DNA of 64,000 bases from Arsenicicoccus dermatophilus (GTDB lineage Bacteria > Actinomycetota > Actinomycetes > Actinomycetales > Dermatophilaceae). Under the pieces are notes generated by a model. That model had not been told where the DNA came from. It did not search any database and was given only the letters and a program-made list of their open reading frames with translations. Both the position numbers and the translations under genes were made by a program. The number at the start of each line of letters is the position of its first letter. Positions within the stretch are counted from its first letter, which is position 1. The DNA lies in contig NZ_JAKZHU010000001.1 of NCBI RefSeq assembly GCF_022568795.1, forward strand, positions 1,116,001 to 1,180,000, read 5' to 3'. This document shows positions 40,339 to 53,310 of this stretch, one piece after another.

Positions 40339-41970
40339 TCAGCTGCGGACCAGGCTGCGCAGCTCGGCGATCCGCTCCCCGCGTCGACCCGAGATGCGGG
40401 CCCAGTCGTCGGGATTCGTGGTGTTGGGCAGGTCCTCGTTCTCGCGCAGCTCGTCGTCGTACGCCGCCAGGAGATGCTCCAGGCGCAGCCCCCGCTCCCC
40501 GGTGGCCAGCAGCGCCTTGATGGCCGCGGTCTTGGCGCGGGCCACGACGTTCTGGATGATGGCACCGCTGACGAAGTCGCTGAAGTACAGCACCTCGCGC
40601 GTCCCCGAGACGTAGGTCGCCTCGAGATAGCGGTTGGCCTCGGTCCGGGCGAACATCCGCTCCAGCACGGCGTCGATCAGGTCGGCCACGGTCTCGGCGG
40701 GGTCCCCGTCGTGCTCGGCGAGCTCGTCGGCGTGCAGGGGCACGTCGGTGGTGAGGTACTTCGCCAGGATCTCGCGGGCACCGCGCTCGTCGGGCCGCTC
40801 GATCTTGATCTTCACGTCCAGGCGCCCAGGACGCAGGATCGCGGGGTCGATCATGTCCTCGCGGTTGGAGGCGCCGATCACGACGACGTTGTCGAGCCGC
40901 TCCACGCCGTCGATCTCGGCGAGCAGCTGCGGCACGATGGTGGTCTCCACGTCGGAGGAGACGCCCGACCCGCGGGTGCGGAAGAGCGAGTCCATCTCGT
41001 CGAAGAACACCACCACCGGAGTCCCCTCGCCGGCCTTCTCCCGGGCCCGCTCGAAGATCAGCCGGATGTGCCGCTCGGTCTCGCCGACATACTTGTTGAG
41101 CAGCTCGGGGCCCTTGATGTTGAGGAAGTAGCTCTTGGGGGTCTCCCCGTCTCGCTCCCCCGGGGCTGCGCCGTCGCGGGCGGCCACCTGGCGGGCCAGG
41201 GAGGCCGCGACGGCCTTGGCGATGAGCGTCTTGCCGCATCCGGGCGGGCCGTAGAGCAGCACGCCCTTCGGCGGCTTGAGCTGGTGCTCGCGATAGAGCT
41301 CGGGGTGCAGGAAGGGCATCTCGACGGCGTCGCGGATCTGCTGGATCTGCGGCTCCAGTCCGCCGATGTCGGCGTAGGAGATGTCGGGGACCTCCTCCAG
41401 CAGCAGCTCGGAGACCTCGGCGTGCGGGACCACCTCGGTGACGAACCCGCTGCGGCCGTCGAGCAGGACGGCGTCGCCCGGCCGCAGCCGGACCTCGGCG
41501 AGGGACCCGGCGACCCGGGCCACCCGCTCCTCGTCGTTGCGCAGCAGCACCACGACCCGGTGCTCGCCGAGCCGCTCCTTGACCAGGACCACCTCGCCGG
41601 CGTCCTCGTAGTCCGCGAGTCCCACGACGACCAGCGCCTCGTTGAGCCGCACCTCGCGGCCCGGTGCCAGCGCGGCGAAGGGCAGCTCGCCGGAGACCGC
41701 GACCCGCATCTTGCGGCCGCCGGTCTGCAGGTCCACGCTGCGGTCGTCGGGATGGGTGCGCAGCACCACGCCGTACGTCGACGGCGGAGCCGCGATCCGG
41801 TCGATCTCCTCGCGCAGCCCGGTGATCTGGTCGCGAGCCGCCTTGAGGGTGGCGGTGAGCCGGTCGTTGGCCTGGCCGAGCGCGCCGTTGGCGGTCCGCA
41901 GGGCCGACAGCTGGGTGGTCAGCTCCCGGATGCGGGCGGCGTGCTGCTCGCCGGTCGGGTCATAGCTCAT
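40339..41970 (-). CDS. arc: Proteasome-type AAA ATPase ARC (Mpa family)
   Basis: 543 residues. An N-terminal coiled coil (about 9-58) binds Pup; two OB folds follow (about 60-190), then an AAA module with Walker A GPPGCGKT at 241-248, Walker [10 protein letters not shown] and arginine fingers in [19 protein letters not shown]. The ring unfolds pupylated proteins. In organisms with a 20S core the C-terminus ends in a QYL docking motif; here it ends [11 protein letters not shown] with no tyrosine, so docking to a 20S core is not expected. Overlaps trmI by 11 bases. Confidence 0.95.
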   Translation of the reverse strand: MSYDPTGEQHAARIRELTTQLSALRTANGALGQANDRLTATLKAARDQITGLREEIDRIAAPPSTYGVVLRTHPDDRSVDLQTGGRKMRVAVSGELPFAALAPGREVRLNEALVVVGLADYEDAGEVVLVKERLGEHRVVVLLRNDEERVARVAGSLAEVRLRPGDAVLLDGRSGFVTEVVPHAEVSELLLEEVPDISYADIGGLEPQIQQIRDAVEMPFLHPELYREHQLKPPKGVLLYGPPGCGKTLIAKAVAASLARQVAARDGAAPGERDGETPKSYFLNIKGPELLNKYVGETERHIRLIFERAREKAGEGTPVVVFFDEMDSLFRTRGSGVSSDVETTIVPQLLAEIDGVERLDNVVVIGASNREDMIDPAILRPGRLDVKIKIERPDERGAREILAKYLTTDVPLHADELAEHDGDPAETVADLIDAVLERMFARTEANRYLEATYVSGTREVLYFSDFVSGAIIQNVVARAKTAAIKALLATGERGLRLEHLLAAYDDELRENEDLPNTTNPDDWARISGRRGERIAELRSLVRS

Positions 41971-43099
41971 CGCGCGGCTCCCGCCCCTGGTCGTCCTGCG
42001 GGTCGGGTATGACGCGGCCGTGCTCGTCGCGCGGCTTCGGGGCCATGTCCGGCGGCGGTGCCTCGCCGGTGACCGAGCGCCGGACCCGTCGCAGCCGCTT
42101 GTCGCTGACGACCCGCTCGCCGACCTCCTCGGGGGTCCACTCGTGGTCCCGCTCGACGCCGAAGGGCTGCTCGTCGGGGTCCTCCGGGCCCTTGGCCGGG
42201 CGCCGCTTGCGCAGCGGCGCGGTGATGCCGGGCGCGAGTCGGCGCGTGGTGATCAGGAAGCCGGTGTGCCCGTGCATCCGATGCACCGGGCGGACGGCGA
42301 GTCCCTCGAGGTGCCAGTCCCGCTCGATCGTCTCCCAGGCGTGCGGCTCGGTGAAGCCGCCGTGCTCCTTGCAGCCCTCGGCGACGCGCGACAGCTGGGT
42401 GGCGGTGGCGACGTAGCAGATCAGCAGCCCGCCCGGGGCGAGCGCGTCGGCGACGGCCTCCAGGCACTCCCAAGGGGCGAGCATGTCCAGGACCACGCGG
42501 TCCACGGTCCCGGCCGCGCAGGTCTGCGGGAGCATGTCGACCAGGTCGCCGACGGTGACGGTCCATGCCGGGTGGTCGCCGCCGAAGAACTGCCGGGCGT
42601 TGCCCCGGGCGATCTCCGCGAAGTCCGGCCGTCGCTCGAAGGAGTGCAGCCGGCCGTGCTCCCCGACGGCGCGCAGCAGGGACATCGACAGCGCCCCGGA
42701 GCCGACGCCGGCCTCGACGACGGTGGCGCCGGGGAAGATGTCGGCATACTGCACGATCTGCCCGGCGTCCTTGGGATAGACGACGGCGGCGCCGCGCGGC
42801 ATCGACATGACGTAGTCCGACAGCAGTGGCCGCAGCGCCAGGAACTCCTCGCCCACGGTGTTCTTGACGGTCGACCCGTCGGGCAGCCCGATCAGCCCGT
42901 CGTGCCAGATGCGGCCGCGGTGGGTGTCGAAGGCCGCGCCCTCCTCGAGGGTGATGGTGTGCCTGCGGCCGCGGGCGTCGGTGAGCTGGACCCGCTCGCC
43001 CGTCCGGAAGGGGCCGCGTCGGCCGGCGGCGCCGGTGACCTCGGGGGCGTCGACGGCAGGGGGCGCGGGGGCGGGTATGGCGGTGGGGTGCTCGGTCAT
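41960..43099 (-). CDS. trmI: tRNA (adenine(58)-N1)-methyltransferase TrmI
   Basis: 379 residues. The SAM-binding core is [22 protein letters not shown], preceded by [25 protein letters not shown] and followed by [37 protein letters not shown], all typical of TrmI. It methylates A58 in the T loop of tRNA. A Pro/Ala N-terminal tail and a charged C-terminal extension of about 90 residues are additional. The arrangement trmI-arc is conserved in actinobacteria. TAGACT nine bases upstream suggests a very short leader. Confidence 0.94.
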   Translation of the reverse strand: MTEHPTAIPAPAPPAVDAPEVTGAAGRRGPFRTGERVQLTDARGRRHTITLEEGAAFDTHRGRIWHDGLIGLPDGSTVKNTVGEEFLALRPLLSDYVMSMPRGAAVVYPKDAGQIVQYADIFPGATVVEAGVGSGALSMSLLRAVGEHGRLHSFERRPDFAEIARGNARQFFGGDHPAWTVTVGDLVDMLPQTCAAGTVDRVVLDMLAPWECLEAVADALAPGGLLICYVATATQLSRVAEGCKEHGGFTEPHAWETIERDWHLEGLAVRPVHRMHGHTGFLITTRRLAPGITAPLRKRRPAKGPEDPDEQPFGVERDHEWTPEEVGERVVSDKRLRRVRRSVTGEAPPPDMAPKPRDEHGRVIPDPQDDQGREPRDEL

Positions 43100-43129
43100 G
43101 GTGGGGCCAGTCTAGTGACGCAGACGTCA

Positions 43130-43165
43130 GCCCCGGCGGGGTGTCTGAGGACCACCTGCCGGGGC
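43130..43165 (-). terminator. Terminator after the double protease gene
   Basis: 8-bp GC stem (43130-43137 and 43158-43165) with a 20-base loop, flanked by GACGTC on both sides, downstream of the protease stop at 43193. Confidence 0.45.
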
Positions 43166-43192
43166 CGACGTCGGGGGCCGGGACCGGTCAGG

Positions 43193-45073
43193 TCACAGGC
43201 CGGCGTTCTGACGGATCCAGTCGCGGTTGCGCGCGACGCTGCCGGCGTAGCCGATGTTGAGCTTCGGCTCGACGGTGGAGACGACGCCGATCTGGCGCCC
43301 CTCCTTGTCGGTCACGGGAGCGCCGGAGTCGCCGGGACGCCACATGGCTCCGCCGGGGCCGGCCTTGGTCGTGACGGCCGGTCCGCCCCGGTAGTCGTTG
43401 CCGGAGAGCCCGGAGACGACCAGATCACCCTCGTTGAGGATGGAGTTCTTCTGCCGGTTGGCGTCGTCGGTGGTGTAGCCGAAGCCGCGGACCAGGGCAG
43501 GGTCACCGATGGCCGGGTCCTTGTCCACCAGCGGGATGGGCGTCTCCTGGATGAAAGGCTTCCAGGCGAGCTTGAACAGCACCATGTCGTTCTTGGCGGG
43601 GGCGGCCACGATCGGGACCCGGTAGCCCGGGGTCTTCGCGTTGAGCGCGCCGATCTTGACGTTGTACATCCTCAGGTCGGTGGAGAAGCTCGTGCAGTGC
43701 GCCGCGGTCAGCGCCCACTCGGTGGAGATGAGGGAGCCGGTGCAGACCAGACCGCCCTTGTACTCGATCGCCAGGGTGCCCTTGGTGGCGGTGGCGGCGC
43801 GGCCGTTGATGATCCCCTGGTCGGTCGGGGTCGCGGCCCGGCTGCTCAGCACCTCGAGGCTCTTGGTGCCGGACAGGGTGACCGGGGCGGCGGTGGGAGC
43901 CGTGGTCGGCGCAGGCCGGGTGGGTCGTGCGGTCGGGGTGGGCGGGGCCCAGGTCGGGTGGGTCGTCGGGCGTGCGGTGGGCGCGGTGGTGGGGGCCGTC
44001 GTGGGCCGGGGCCGGGTGGGTCGTGCGGTCGGGGTGGGCGGGGCCCAGGTCGGGTGGGCCGTCGGGCGTGCGGTGGGCGCGGAGGTCGGGGCCGTCGTGG
44101 GCGCCGTGGTGGGGGCCGTGGTCGGCGCCGTGGTGGGGGCCGTCGTGGGCGCCGTGGTCGGCGCCGTGGTGGGGGCCGGGGTAGGGGCGTTCTTGGAGCC
44201 GGGCAGTGCACAGCCAGGGGCGCTCAGGTCGAGTGCGCCGGTGGCTGCCACGCACGCCGCGAGCGGAGCGACCTGCTGGGCGTAGGTACGGCCCTTGTCG
44301 ACGGTCTTGGTGCCGGAGGCGTCGACCTCGCAGGGATTGTTGAGCGTGCACATCTGACCGTCGTCGTTGCCGGTGTTGAACACGCCGACCACGTCACCCT
44401 TGGTGGCGTCCACCAGCGGGCTGCCCGACATGCCGTGGTAGCCCTGGCAGGAGGTGCCCAGGCGGATCGAGTCGGTCCAGCGCCAGCGGCCCTCCTCCAT
44501 CCCAGGGACGAAGCCCTCGACCTTGCAGCCGAAGCTGTGCTTCCAGTACCCGGAGGGGACGACGACGTCGGTGCCGTCGGTGATCTTGGCCGGGCGGACG
44601 GCGAGAGCGGCGACGCCGTAGTCGCTCTTGATCTGGGCATAGGTCTTCGTGGCCCGCAGCAGGGCGACGTCGGTGGTCGTGGTGGTCGAGTAGACCAGCC
44701 GGTCGAGCGTCAGGGTCCCCTTCTCGGTGGCCTGGGGGCCGGCCAGCACGGTGGCGTCGACCTTGACAGCCTTGTCGACGTGGGCCGAGCCGGGGCTCGG
44801 GTCACCGCCGGCCTCGGAGGGGGTGCAGTGACCGTTGGTCAGGACGAGCGCCTGCGCCGTGTCGGGGGTGCCGGGGAACCGGACGATGGAGCCCGAGCAA
44901 CCACCGATGTCGACGAGCGCGTCGTAGCTGACCTCCTGGGCGGTGGTCGCCACGGTGGGCGTGAGGCCCTCGACCGGTCCGGCCGGGACGGCGGCGGCCA
45001 GGGGCATCCCGAGGCCGAAGGCGAGCGCCGTAGCAGCGCCGAGGGTGGGGACGCGCGGGGGGATGCGTCGCAT
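43193..45073 (-). CDS. Secreted protein with two trypsin-like serine protease domains
   Basis: 626 residues. A signal peptide (about 1-28, LGAATALAFGLGMPLAAAVPA) is followed by a first S1-like domain with His82 (TNGHC), Asp135 (TDVALL) and Ser216 (HGMSGSPL). A Thr/Ala/Pro linker runs from about 296 to 398. A second S1 domain has His459 (LTAAHC), Asp496 (KNDMVLF) and Ser583 (RPGDSGAPV). Both triads look complete. Two protease domains in one exported chain, joined by a repetitive stalk, is unusual. Targets are unknown. AAGGAG precedes the ATG, and a good promoter lies upstream. Confidence 0.88.
   Translation of the reverse strand: MRRIPPRVPTLGAATALAFGLGMPLAAAVPAGPVEGLTPTVATTAQEVSYDALVDIGGCSGSIVRFPGTPDTAQALVLTNGHCTPSEAGGDPSPGSAHVDKAVKVDATVLAGPQATEKGTLTLDRLVYSTTTTTDVALLRATKTYAQIKSDYGVAALAVRPAKITDGTDVVVPSGYWKHSFGCKVEGFVPGMEEGRWRWTDSIRLGTSCQGYHGMSGSPLVDATKGDVVGVFNTGNDDGQMCTLNNPCEVDASGTKTVDKGRTYAQQVAPLAACVAATGALDLSAPGCALPGSKNAPTPAPTTAPTTAPTTAPTTAPTTAPTTAPTTAPTSAPTARPTAHPTWAPPTPTARPTRPRPTTAPTTAPTARPTTHPTWAPPTPTARPTRPAPTTAPTAAPVTLSGTKSLEVLSSRAATPTDQGIINGRAATATKGTLAIEYKGGLVCTGSLISTEWALTAAHCTSFSTDLRMYNVKIGALNAKTPGYRVPIVAAPAKNDMVLFKLAWKPFIQETPIPLVDKDPAIGDPALVRGFGYTTDDANRQKNSILNEGDLVVSGLSGNDYRGGPAVTTKAGPGGAMWRPGDSGAPVTDKEGRQIGVVSTVEPKLNIGYAGSVARNRDWIRQNAGL
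43915..44190 (-). repeat. Tandem repeats coding the Thr/Ala/Pro linker
   Basis: A 96-bp unit is repeated (43915-44010 and onward from 44011), coding RPTRPxPTTAPT...ARPTxHPTWAPPTPTA. Next to it, runs of short units code TAPT repeats up to about 44190. All are multiples of three, so length can vary in frame. Confidence 0.85.
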
Positions 45074-45133
45074 GGTGGAGTCTCCTTGAGCCAGGCTGGT
45101 GAGTGGACCCGCGGGGTGGACGGACCCGCTGTC

Positions 45134-45162
45134 ACCCTAGGAGCGCAATCGTGGCTGGACAA
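45134..45162 (-). promoter_or_regulatory. Promoter of the double protease gene
   Basis: TTGTCC (45157-45162), 17 bases, TAGGGT (45134-45139) on the minus strand; expected start of transcription near 45127, leader of about 54 bases. A 6-bp stem with ATTA loop (45162-45177) overlaps the -35 side and could be a regulator site. Confidence 0.65.
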
Positions 45163-45395
45163 CGGGCATTAGCCCGTGTGCGGAGAAAGCGGCACGATCC
45201 GTGACGGACAGGTATCAGGTGAGGTCACGGTACTGGTGCTTCGGCGCCTCTTCGCCTGAATCTTGATCACCCTGCGCCTCCGTGACCTGCCGAGATCCGT
45301 GCCCGGGACGAGCAGCTGTCCTGGCTCGACCTCAGGTGGCACCCAGGGAGCCCCGGAGGGGGACGCTCCCGTCGCCAGGTGCCGCGCGCCCCGGA
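45163..45395. other. Intergenic stretch, no gene seen
   Basis: Between the protease promoter and the site-2 protease stop. Open frames here are shadows with no ribosome site. Apart from the small hairpin at 45162-45177 I see nothing definite. Confidence 0.5.
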
Positions 45396-46532
45396 TCAGG
45401 CGGTGGCTGCCTGCTCGATCTCGTGAGCGTCCAGCAGGGCCAGCCGCCCTCCTGGGCCGCGCAGCAGCACCACCGCCGCGCCCGTGCGCGCCATCTGTTC
45501 GAGCACCTCGGTGGCGCCCACGCCCGGGCGGTGCTCCATCACCCAGCCCGACGGCTGAATGGCGGCCACGGCGGTGAGTGGGGTGACGGCGTGCCGGTCC
45601 GGGGGGACGCCGGGCAGCGTGCGCGGGTCCACGACGGCGACGGGGGTTCCCGTGGCGTCGTGGAGCGCCACGGCTTGGGCTCCCTGCGCGAAGGCGGCGA
45701 TCGCCTCCGACACGGGTGCGTCCGCGGGCAGCAGGGCCGCGGGGTGGGCGAGCGCGTCCAGGCTCACCCGGTCCACCAGGCCGCGGACCCCGGCAGCATG
45801 GATCGCCGAGCTCGCGCCCTGCCACAGGAAGCCCCCGAGCAGGGCGCTCCACAGCACGCCCACGAGGTCCAGGTCCTGTCCGTCCAGCAGCGGTACGACG
45901 AGGAACCACGCCAGCGACGCCACTGCCAGGACCCGCCCGCACCAGCCGGCGACCCGCAGCCCGGTGGTGCGGTTGCCGGTGATCCGCCATACGAGCGCGT
46001 CGAGCACGAAACCGCCGTCGAGCGGGAGGCCGGGCAGGAGGTTGAAGATCGCCACGAAGGCGTTGGCGTAGAACACCGAGCCGACCAGGAGCCGCAGGAC
46101 GCCGGGGTCGAGCACCCCCATGAGCCACCAGGCGACGACGGCGAGGAGCAGGTTGGCGAACGGACCGGCGAGGGCGACGAGGGCGCTGCGGGCAGGGGTG
46201 TTGGCCTCGGCCTGGTAGGTCGTGTGGCCGCCCATGAGGTCCGCGACGATGGCGTGGACCCGGTGGCCGAAGGCCTGGGCGGTGAGGGCGTGTCCGGCCT
46301 CGTGCGCCAGGACGGACACGAGGAGCATCAGGGCGTAGGCGAGCGCGAGCAGGTAGGACCCGGCGCCCAGCTCGGGGTAGCGCGGGCCCCAGGTGGCGAG
46401 GACGAAGATCGCCAGGATCGGCCAGCTGCGCCCGAGGTAGATCGGGGTGCCGCGCAGGGAGCCCAGACGCCAGCCTGGCGCGGAACCGTCGTCGGCGTCG
46501 TCGTGCGGCGGGTGACCGGCGAGGTGAGACAT
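45396..46532 (-). CDS. Site-2 protease (Rip3-like) with CBS domains
   Basis: 378 residues from the ATG at 46532, set by a TAGGCT box seven bases upstream (leaderless). Several membrane segments carry the zinc motif HEAGH (His77, Glu78, His81) and Asp172 in LPGLPLDGG. After the membrane part come CBS-like repeats (VSLDALAHPAALLPADAPV, and GWVMEHRPGVGATEVLEQMARTGAAVVLL) that could sense adenyl nucleotides. Cleaves membrane-spanning substrates such as anti-sigma factors. Divergent from the RecB-like nuclease. Confidence 0.92.
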   Translation of the reverse strand: MSHLAGHPPHDDADDGSAPGWRLGSLRGTPIYLGRSWPILAIFVLATWGPRYPELGAGSYLLALAYALMLLVSVLAHEAGHALTAQAFGHRVHAIVADLMGGHTTYQAEANTPARSALVALAGPFANLLLAVVAWWLMGVLDPGVLRLLVGSVFYANAFVAIFNLLPGLPLDGGFVLDALVWRITGNRTTGLRVAGWCGRVLAVASLAWFLVVPLLDGQDLDLVGVLWSALLGGFLWQGASSAIHAAGVRGLVDRVSLDALAHPAALLPADAPVSEAIAAFAQGAQAVALHDATGTPVAVVDPRTLPGVPPDRHAVTPLTAVAAIQPSGWVMEHRPGVGATEVLEQMARTGAAVVLLRGPGGRLALLDAHEIEQAATA

Positions 46533-46590
46533 GGTGGCGAGCCTACGGCGCGCAGGGGGTCTGTCGGGGGGAGGTCGTAGGGTCCGTCCC

Positions 46591-47463
46591 ATGGTTGCCG
46601 CCCTGTCCCCCAGCCGCGCCTCGGACTTCATGCAGTGCCCGCTGCTCTATCGCTTCCGGGTGATCGACCGGTTGCCCGAGCCGCCGTCGGCCGCGGCGGC
46701 ACGCGGGACGTTGGTGCACGCGGTGCTGGAGCGGGTCTTCGACGTGCCGGCGCCCGAGCGCACCCTGGAGCACGCCGCGACACTGGTGGCGCCGCAGTGG
46801 GAGGCGCTGCTCGCGGAGCGACCCGAGCTGGCCGAGCTGGTGGGCGACGGTGCGGAGGCGGTGGAGCTGACCCGCTGGCTGGCCGACGCGACCCGCCTGG
46901 TGGAGCGGTGGTTCACGCTGGAGGACCCGAGCGACCTGGAGCCGGCCGAGCGTGAGCTGTACGTCGAGTGCGACGCCGACGGGCTGCTGCTGCGGGGCTA
47001 CGTCGACCGGCTCGACGTGGCGCCCAACGGGATGGTGCGGGTCGTGGACTACAAGACGGGCAAGAGCCCCTCGGAGCTGTTCGAGGGCAAGGCGTTGTTC
47101 CAGATGAAGTTCTACGCCCTGGTGCTGTGGCGCACCCGGGGCGTGGTGCCCGCGCTGCTGCAGCTGGTCTACCTCGGGGATGGGACGATCTTGCGGTACC
47201 AGCCCGACGAGGCCGACCTGCGTGCGACCGAGCGCAAGCTCAAGGCGCTGTGGGAGGCCATCGTGCGGGCGGCCGAGACCGGCGACTGGCGGCCCAACCG
47301 GTCGCGGCTGTGCGACTGGTGCGCCCACCAGGCGATCTGCCCCGCCTGGGGCGGCACTCCCCCGCCGGTGCCCGAGGGGGCCGTGGAGCGTGCTCTGAAC
47401 CCGTCCGCCTCGGCCCCGGTCGCCCGGGACGTGGCCGACGAGGACGACCCCCTGGAGGAGTGA
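46591..47463 (+). CDS. RecB/Cas4-like nuclease with iron-sulfur cysteines
   Basis: 290 residues. PD-(D/E)xK core: ARGTLVHAVLERVF, LLRGYVDRLDVAPNGMVRVVDYKTGK, and QMKFYALVLW. Four cysteines (Cys16 in FMQCPLLYRFR; Cys241, Cys244, Cys250 in RLCDWCAHQAICPAW) fit a 4Fe-4S cluster as in Cas4 and AddB. Actinobacterial relatives are annotated as RecB family exonucleases. No CRISPR genes are nearby. TAGGGT seven bases before the ATG implies a leaderless mRNA. Confidence 0.9.
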   Translation: MVAALSPSRASDFMQCPLLYRFRVIDRLPEPPSAAAARGTLVHAVLERVFDVPAPERTLEHAATLVAPQWEALLAERPELAELVGDGAEAVELTRWLADATRLVERWFTLEDPSDLEPAERELYVECDADGLLLRGYVDRLDVAPNGMVRVVDYKTGKSPSELFEGKALFQMKFYALVLWRTRGVVPALLQLVYLGDGTILRYQPDEADLRATERKLKALWEAIVRAAETGDWRPNRSRLCDWCAHQAICPAWGGTPPPVPEGAVERALNPSASAPVARDVADEDDPLEE

Positions 47464-48040
47464 CCGCGCAGCGAGGGCTCGGCTCCGGCCCGGGGCGCGG
47501 GGCGGAGCCGCGGCTCGCGGAGGCACGGACGCTCTGGTGCCCTGCCGGGCCTGCGGACGGAGGGCGTCGTCGGGTGGCGGTGGTCCTGCAGACGCGGCCG
47601 GGCCTGCCGGGTGCGTCTGAGGGGACGTCCCCGCGCTCGTGGCCCACGGCCTCGTGGGGCCCGGGGGCGCCCTCGTTCGGCGTCCCGCCGCGCCTCTTCG
47701 GGGCCAGGCCGGCCCCGAAGAGTACGTTTTGGGGTCTCTTCGAACGTGCCACGGGACCAGGCCGGCCCCGAACGAACCGTCGCACGAGGCGAACCGTCGG
47801 CGAGCCGGCCCTCTCACCGAGGCCAGCATGCGGGTCGACCGGCTACCGCAGCTGGGCATCCGGCTGCTGGGTGACCGCGTGCTGCAGCACCCCGCCCTGG
47901 AGACGACCCATGCGTTGACCCAGCCCGTATGGAGGCACGTCGAGTGCCTCGCCCTGGCCGAGCTCCACGGGGACGCTCTCCTCGCCCGCGGCCGGCATCA
48001 CCGCCCACTCACCCGTCCCCGTGAGGTGGCTGGAGGCGCT
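47464..48040. other. Long intergenic stretch with repeats and hairpins
   Basis: A hairpin after the nuclease gene (47480-47487 with 47503-47510) is a likely terminator. A perfect 12-bp inverted repeat (47694-47705 and 47711-47722) is followed by TACGTTTTGG and could be a second. The block CCAGGCCGGCCCCGAA occurs twice (starting 47704 and about 47757), and GAACCGTCG occurs twice just after. A frame from 47828 (MRVDRLPQLGIRLLGDRVLQ) has some protein-like character but no ribosome site and no recognised family; it may be a remnant. Confidence 0.45.
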
Positions 48041-48067
48041 GGAGCGACCCCCGCAGGGTCGCGCTCC
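48041..48067 (-). terminator. Terminator after metH-HAD operon
   Basis: Stem 48041-48050 with 48056-48067 (two-base bulge), loop CCGCA, 14 bases after the HAD stop codon on the minus strand. Confidence 0.55.
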
Positions 48068-48080
48068 ACGACCCGGGACG

Positions 48081-48761
48081 TCAGCGGAAGAGCTGCCAGA
48101 GCGCCGCGACCGACTGCCCCTGCATGGTGGGCACGAGGCGCAGGCCCTCCTGCTCGGGGATCGGCACGATGTGCGGGATCCCGATGGTCGGCACGCCCGC
48201 CGCGAGCGCGGAGGCGATGCCGGTGTTGGAGTCCTCGATCGCCAGGCACTGCGCCGGATCGACGCCCAGGTGCTCGGCGGCGGTGAGGTAGGCCTCGGGG
48301 TGCGGCTTGCCCTCGACGACCATGTCGCCGGTGACGACCACGTCGAAGGTCCCCTCGGGCAGCGCGGCGACGAGCTCGGCGGCGAAGGCCTCGTAGGACA
48401 TGGTCACGAGTGCCCGCGGCACGCCGAGCTCGCGGGTCTGCAGGAGCAGCTCCTGGGCGCCGGGCCGCCAGGGCACGTGCTCGCGGAACCGGCGGATGAC
48501 CCCGCCCATGAGGTGCTGGACGATCTCGTCGCGCGCCATGGTGACGGGGCTGTGGGCGCGGATGAAGTCGGCGGACCAGGTGAGGGCCTGACCGACGAGC
48601 TGGTGGGCGAGGTCGTCGTCCCAGGTGCCGCCGTAGGACTCGACGAGGGCGGTCTCCTCGATGATCCAGTAGGGCTCGGAGTCGACGAGGGTGCCGTCCA
48701 TGTCGAAGAGCACGGCGGCGGGCAGGTCCCGCCGGGCGGCGGCGTGGTCGCGGTCGGTCAT
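48081..48761 (-). CDS. HAD family phosphatase (beta-phosphoglucomutase-like)
   Basis: 226 residues from the ATG at 48761. HAD motifs: I VLFDMDGTLVDSEP, II ALVTMSYEAFA, III GKPHPEAYL, IV CLAIEDSNTGIASALAAG. An alpha-helical cap of type C1 lies between I and II. Substrate is unknown; relatives dephosphorylate sugar phosphates or act as phosphoglucomutases. One base separates it from the metH stop, so the two are co-transcribed and it may clean up a side product of one-carbon metabolism; that link is a guess. Confidence 0.9.
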   Translation of the reverse strand: MTDRDHAAARRDLPAAVLFDMDGTLVDSEPYWIIEETALVESYGGTWDDDLAHQLVGQALTWSADFIRAHSPVTMARDEIVQHLMGGVIRRFREHVPWRPGAQELLLQTRELGVPRALVTMSYEAFAAELVAALPEGTFDVVVTGDMVVEGKPHPEAYLTAAEHLGVDPAQCLAIEDSNTGIASALAAGVPTIGIPHIVPIPEQEGLRLVPTMQGQSVAALWQLFR

Positions 48762-48762
48762 G

Positions 48763-52341
<3,579 letters not shown>

Positions 52342-52424
52342 GTGAGTCCTGCCTTTGTCGTCGGGGGCGGTGCGCAAGTCTAGGCTGGACGGGCTCTCGT
52401 CCCCGATCTGTCCAGGAGTCCGCC

Positions 52425-53270
52425 GTGATCCAGCTCGACGACCTGCCCGAGCTCCAGCGACCGGTGATGATCGCGGCCTTCGAGGGGTGGAACGACGCCG
52501 GCGAGGCGGCCAGCGCCGTGATCGCCCACCTGATCGAGGTCTGGGGCGCGCAGCCCGTCGCCGCGATCGACCCCGAGGAGTTCTACGACTTCCAGGTCAC
52601 CCGGCCGCGGATCGTCCATGAGGCGGGCGAGCGCATGGTCACCTGGCCGACCACCCGGATCCTGCACGCGTCCTTGACCGGGGAGGACCGGGACGTGCTC
52701 GTCGTCGAGGGGATCGAGCCGTCGGTGCGGTGGCGGGGCTTCACCGAGCAGCTGCTCGACCTGGCCGAGCAGGCCGGCGTGGAGCTGCTCATCACGCTGG
52801 GGTCCTACCTCGCGCCGGTGCCGCACACCCGGCCGATCCAGACCGACGTGACCAGCGAGTCCCAGGAGATGACGCACCGCTTCGACCTGTCGGCCTCGAG
52901 CTACGAGGGACCGACGGGGATCACGGGGGTGATCAACCTGGCGGCCGAGCAGGTCGGGCTGCCTGCGGTGAGCGCCTGGGCCGGCATCCCGCACTACGCC
53001 GGGTCGGTGCCCTCCCCCAAGGCCTCGCTGGCGCTGCTGGACCGGCTGGAGGAGCTGCTCGACATCACCATCCCCCGGGGCGAGTTCGTCGAGGATGCCG
53101 CGGCCTGGCAGCGCGGCGTGGACGAGCTGGCTGCGGGTGATCCCGACGTGGCGGAGTACGTCGCCTCCCTGGAGTCCGCGCAGGACACCGCCGAGCTGCC
53201 CGAGGCGTCGGGCGAGGCGATCGCCCGCGAGTTCGAGAAGTTCCTGCGGCGGCGCGGCGACACCGACTGA
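52425..53270 (+). CDS. PAC2 family protein
   Basis: 281 residues from a GTG with AGGAG. The start VMIAAFEGWNDAGEAASAVIAHL, then IDPEEFYDFQVTRPR, GIEPSVRWRGFTEQLLDLA and AGIPHYAGSVPSPKASLALLDRLEELL are typical of the PAC2/PF09754 family. PAC2 is named for eukaryotic and archaeal proteasome assembly chaperones; bacterial roles are unknown. It is widespread in actinobacteria, including ones lacking the 20S core. Divergent from metH. Confidence 0.9.
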   Translation: MIQLDDLPELQRPVMIAAFEGWNDAGEAASAVIAHLIEVWGAQPVAAIDPEEFYDFQVTRPRIVHEAGERMVTWPTTRILHASLTGEDRDVLVVEGIEPSVRWRGFTEQLLDLAEQAGVELLITLGSYLAPVPHTRPIQTDVTSESQEMTHRFDLSASSYEGPTGITGVINLAAEQVGLPAVSAWAGIPHYAGSVPSPKASLALLDRLEELLDITIPRGEFVEDAAAWQRGVDELAAGDPDVAEYVASLESAQDTAELPEASGEAIAREFEKFLRRRGDTD

Positions 53271-53310
53271 GCCCGCGTCGGCGCCCTGCCCTCGCGGCCG
53301 GGGGCGACGA

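Noticed and set aside
46591-47463. Cas4 of a CRISPR system
   Set aside because: The nuclease has Cas4-like cysteines, but no cas genes or repeats are near; a housekeeping RecB-like nuclease is more likely.
52342-52424. Possible cobalamin riboswitch upstream of metH
   Set aside because: Only 83 bases separate metH from the divergent PAC2 gene and no B12-box-like sequence is visible.
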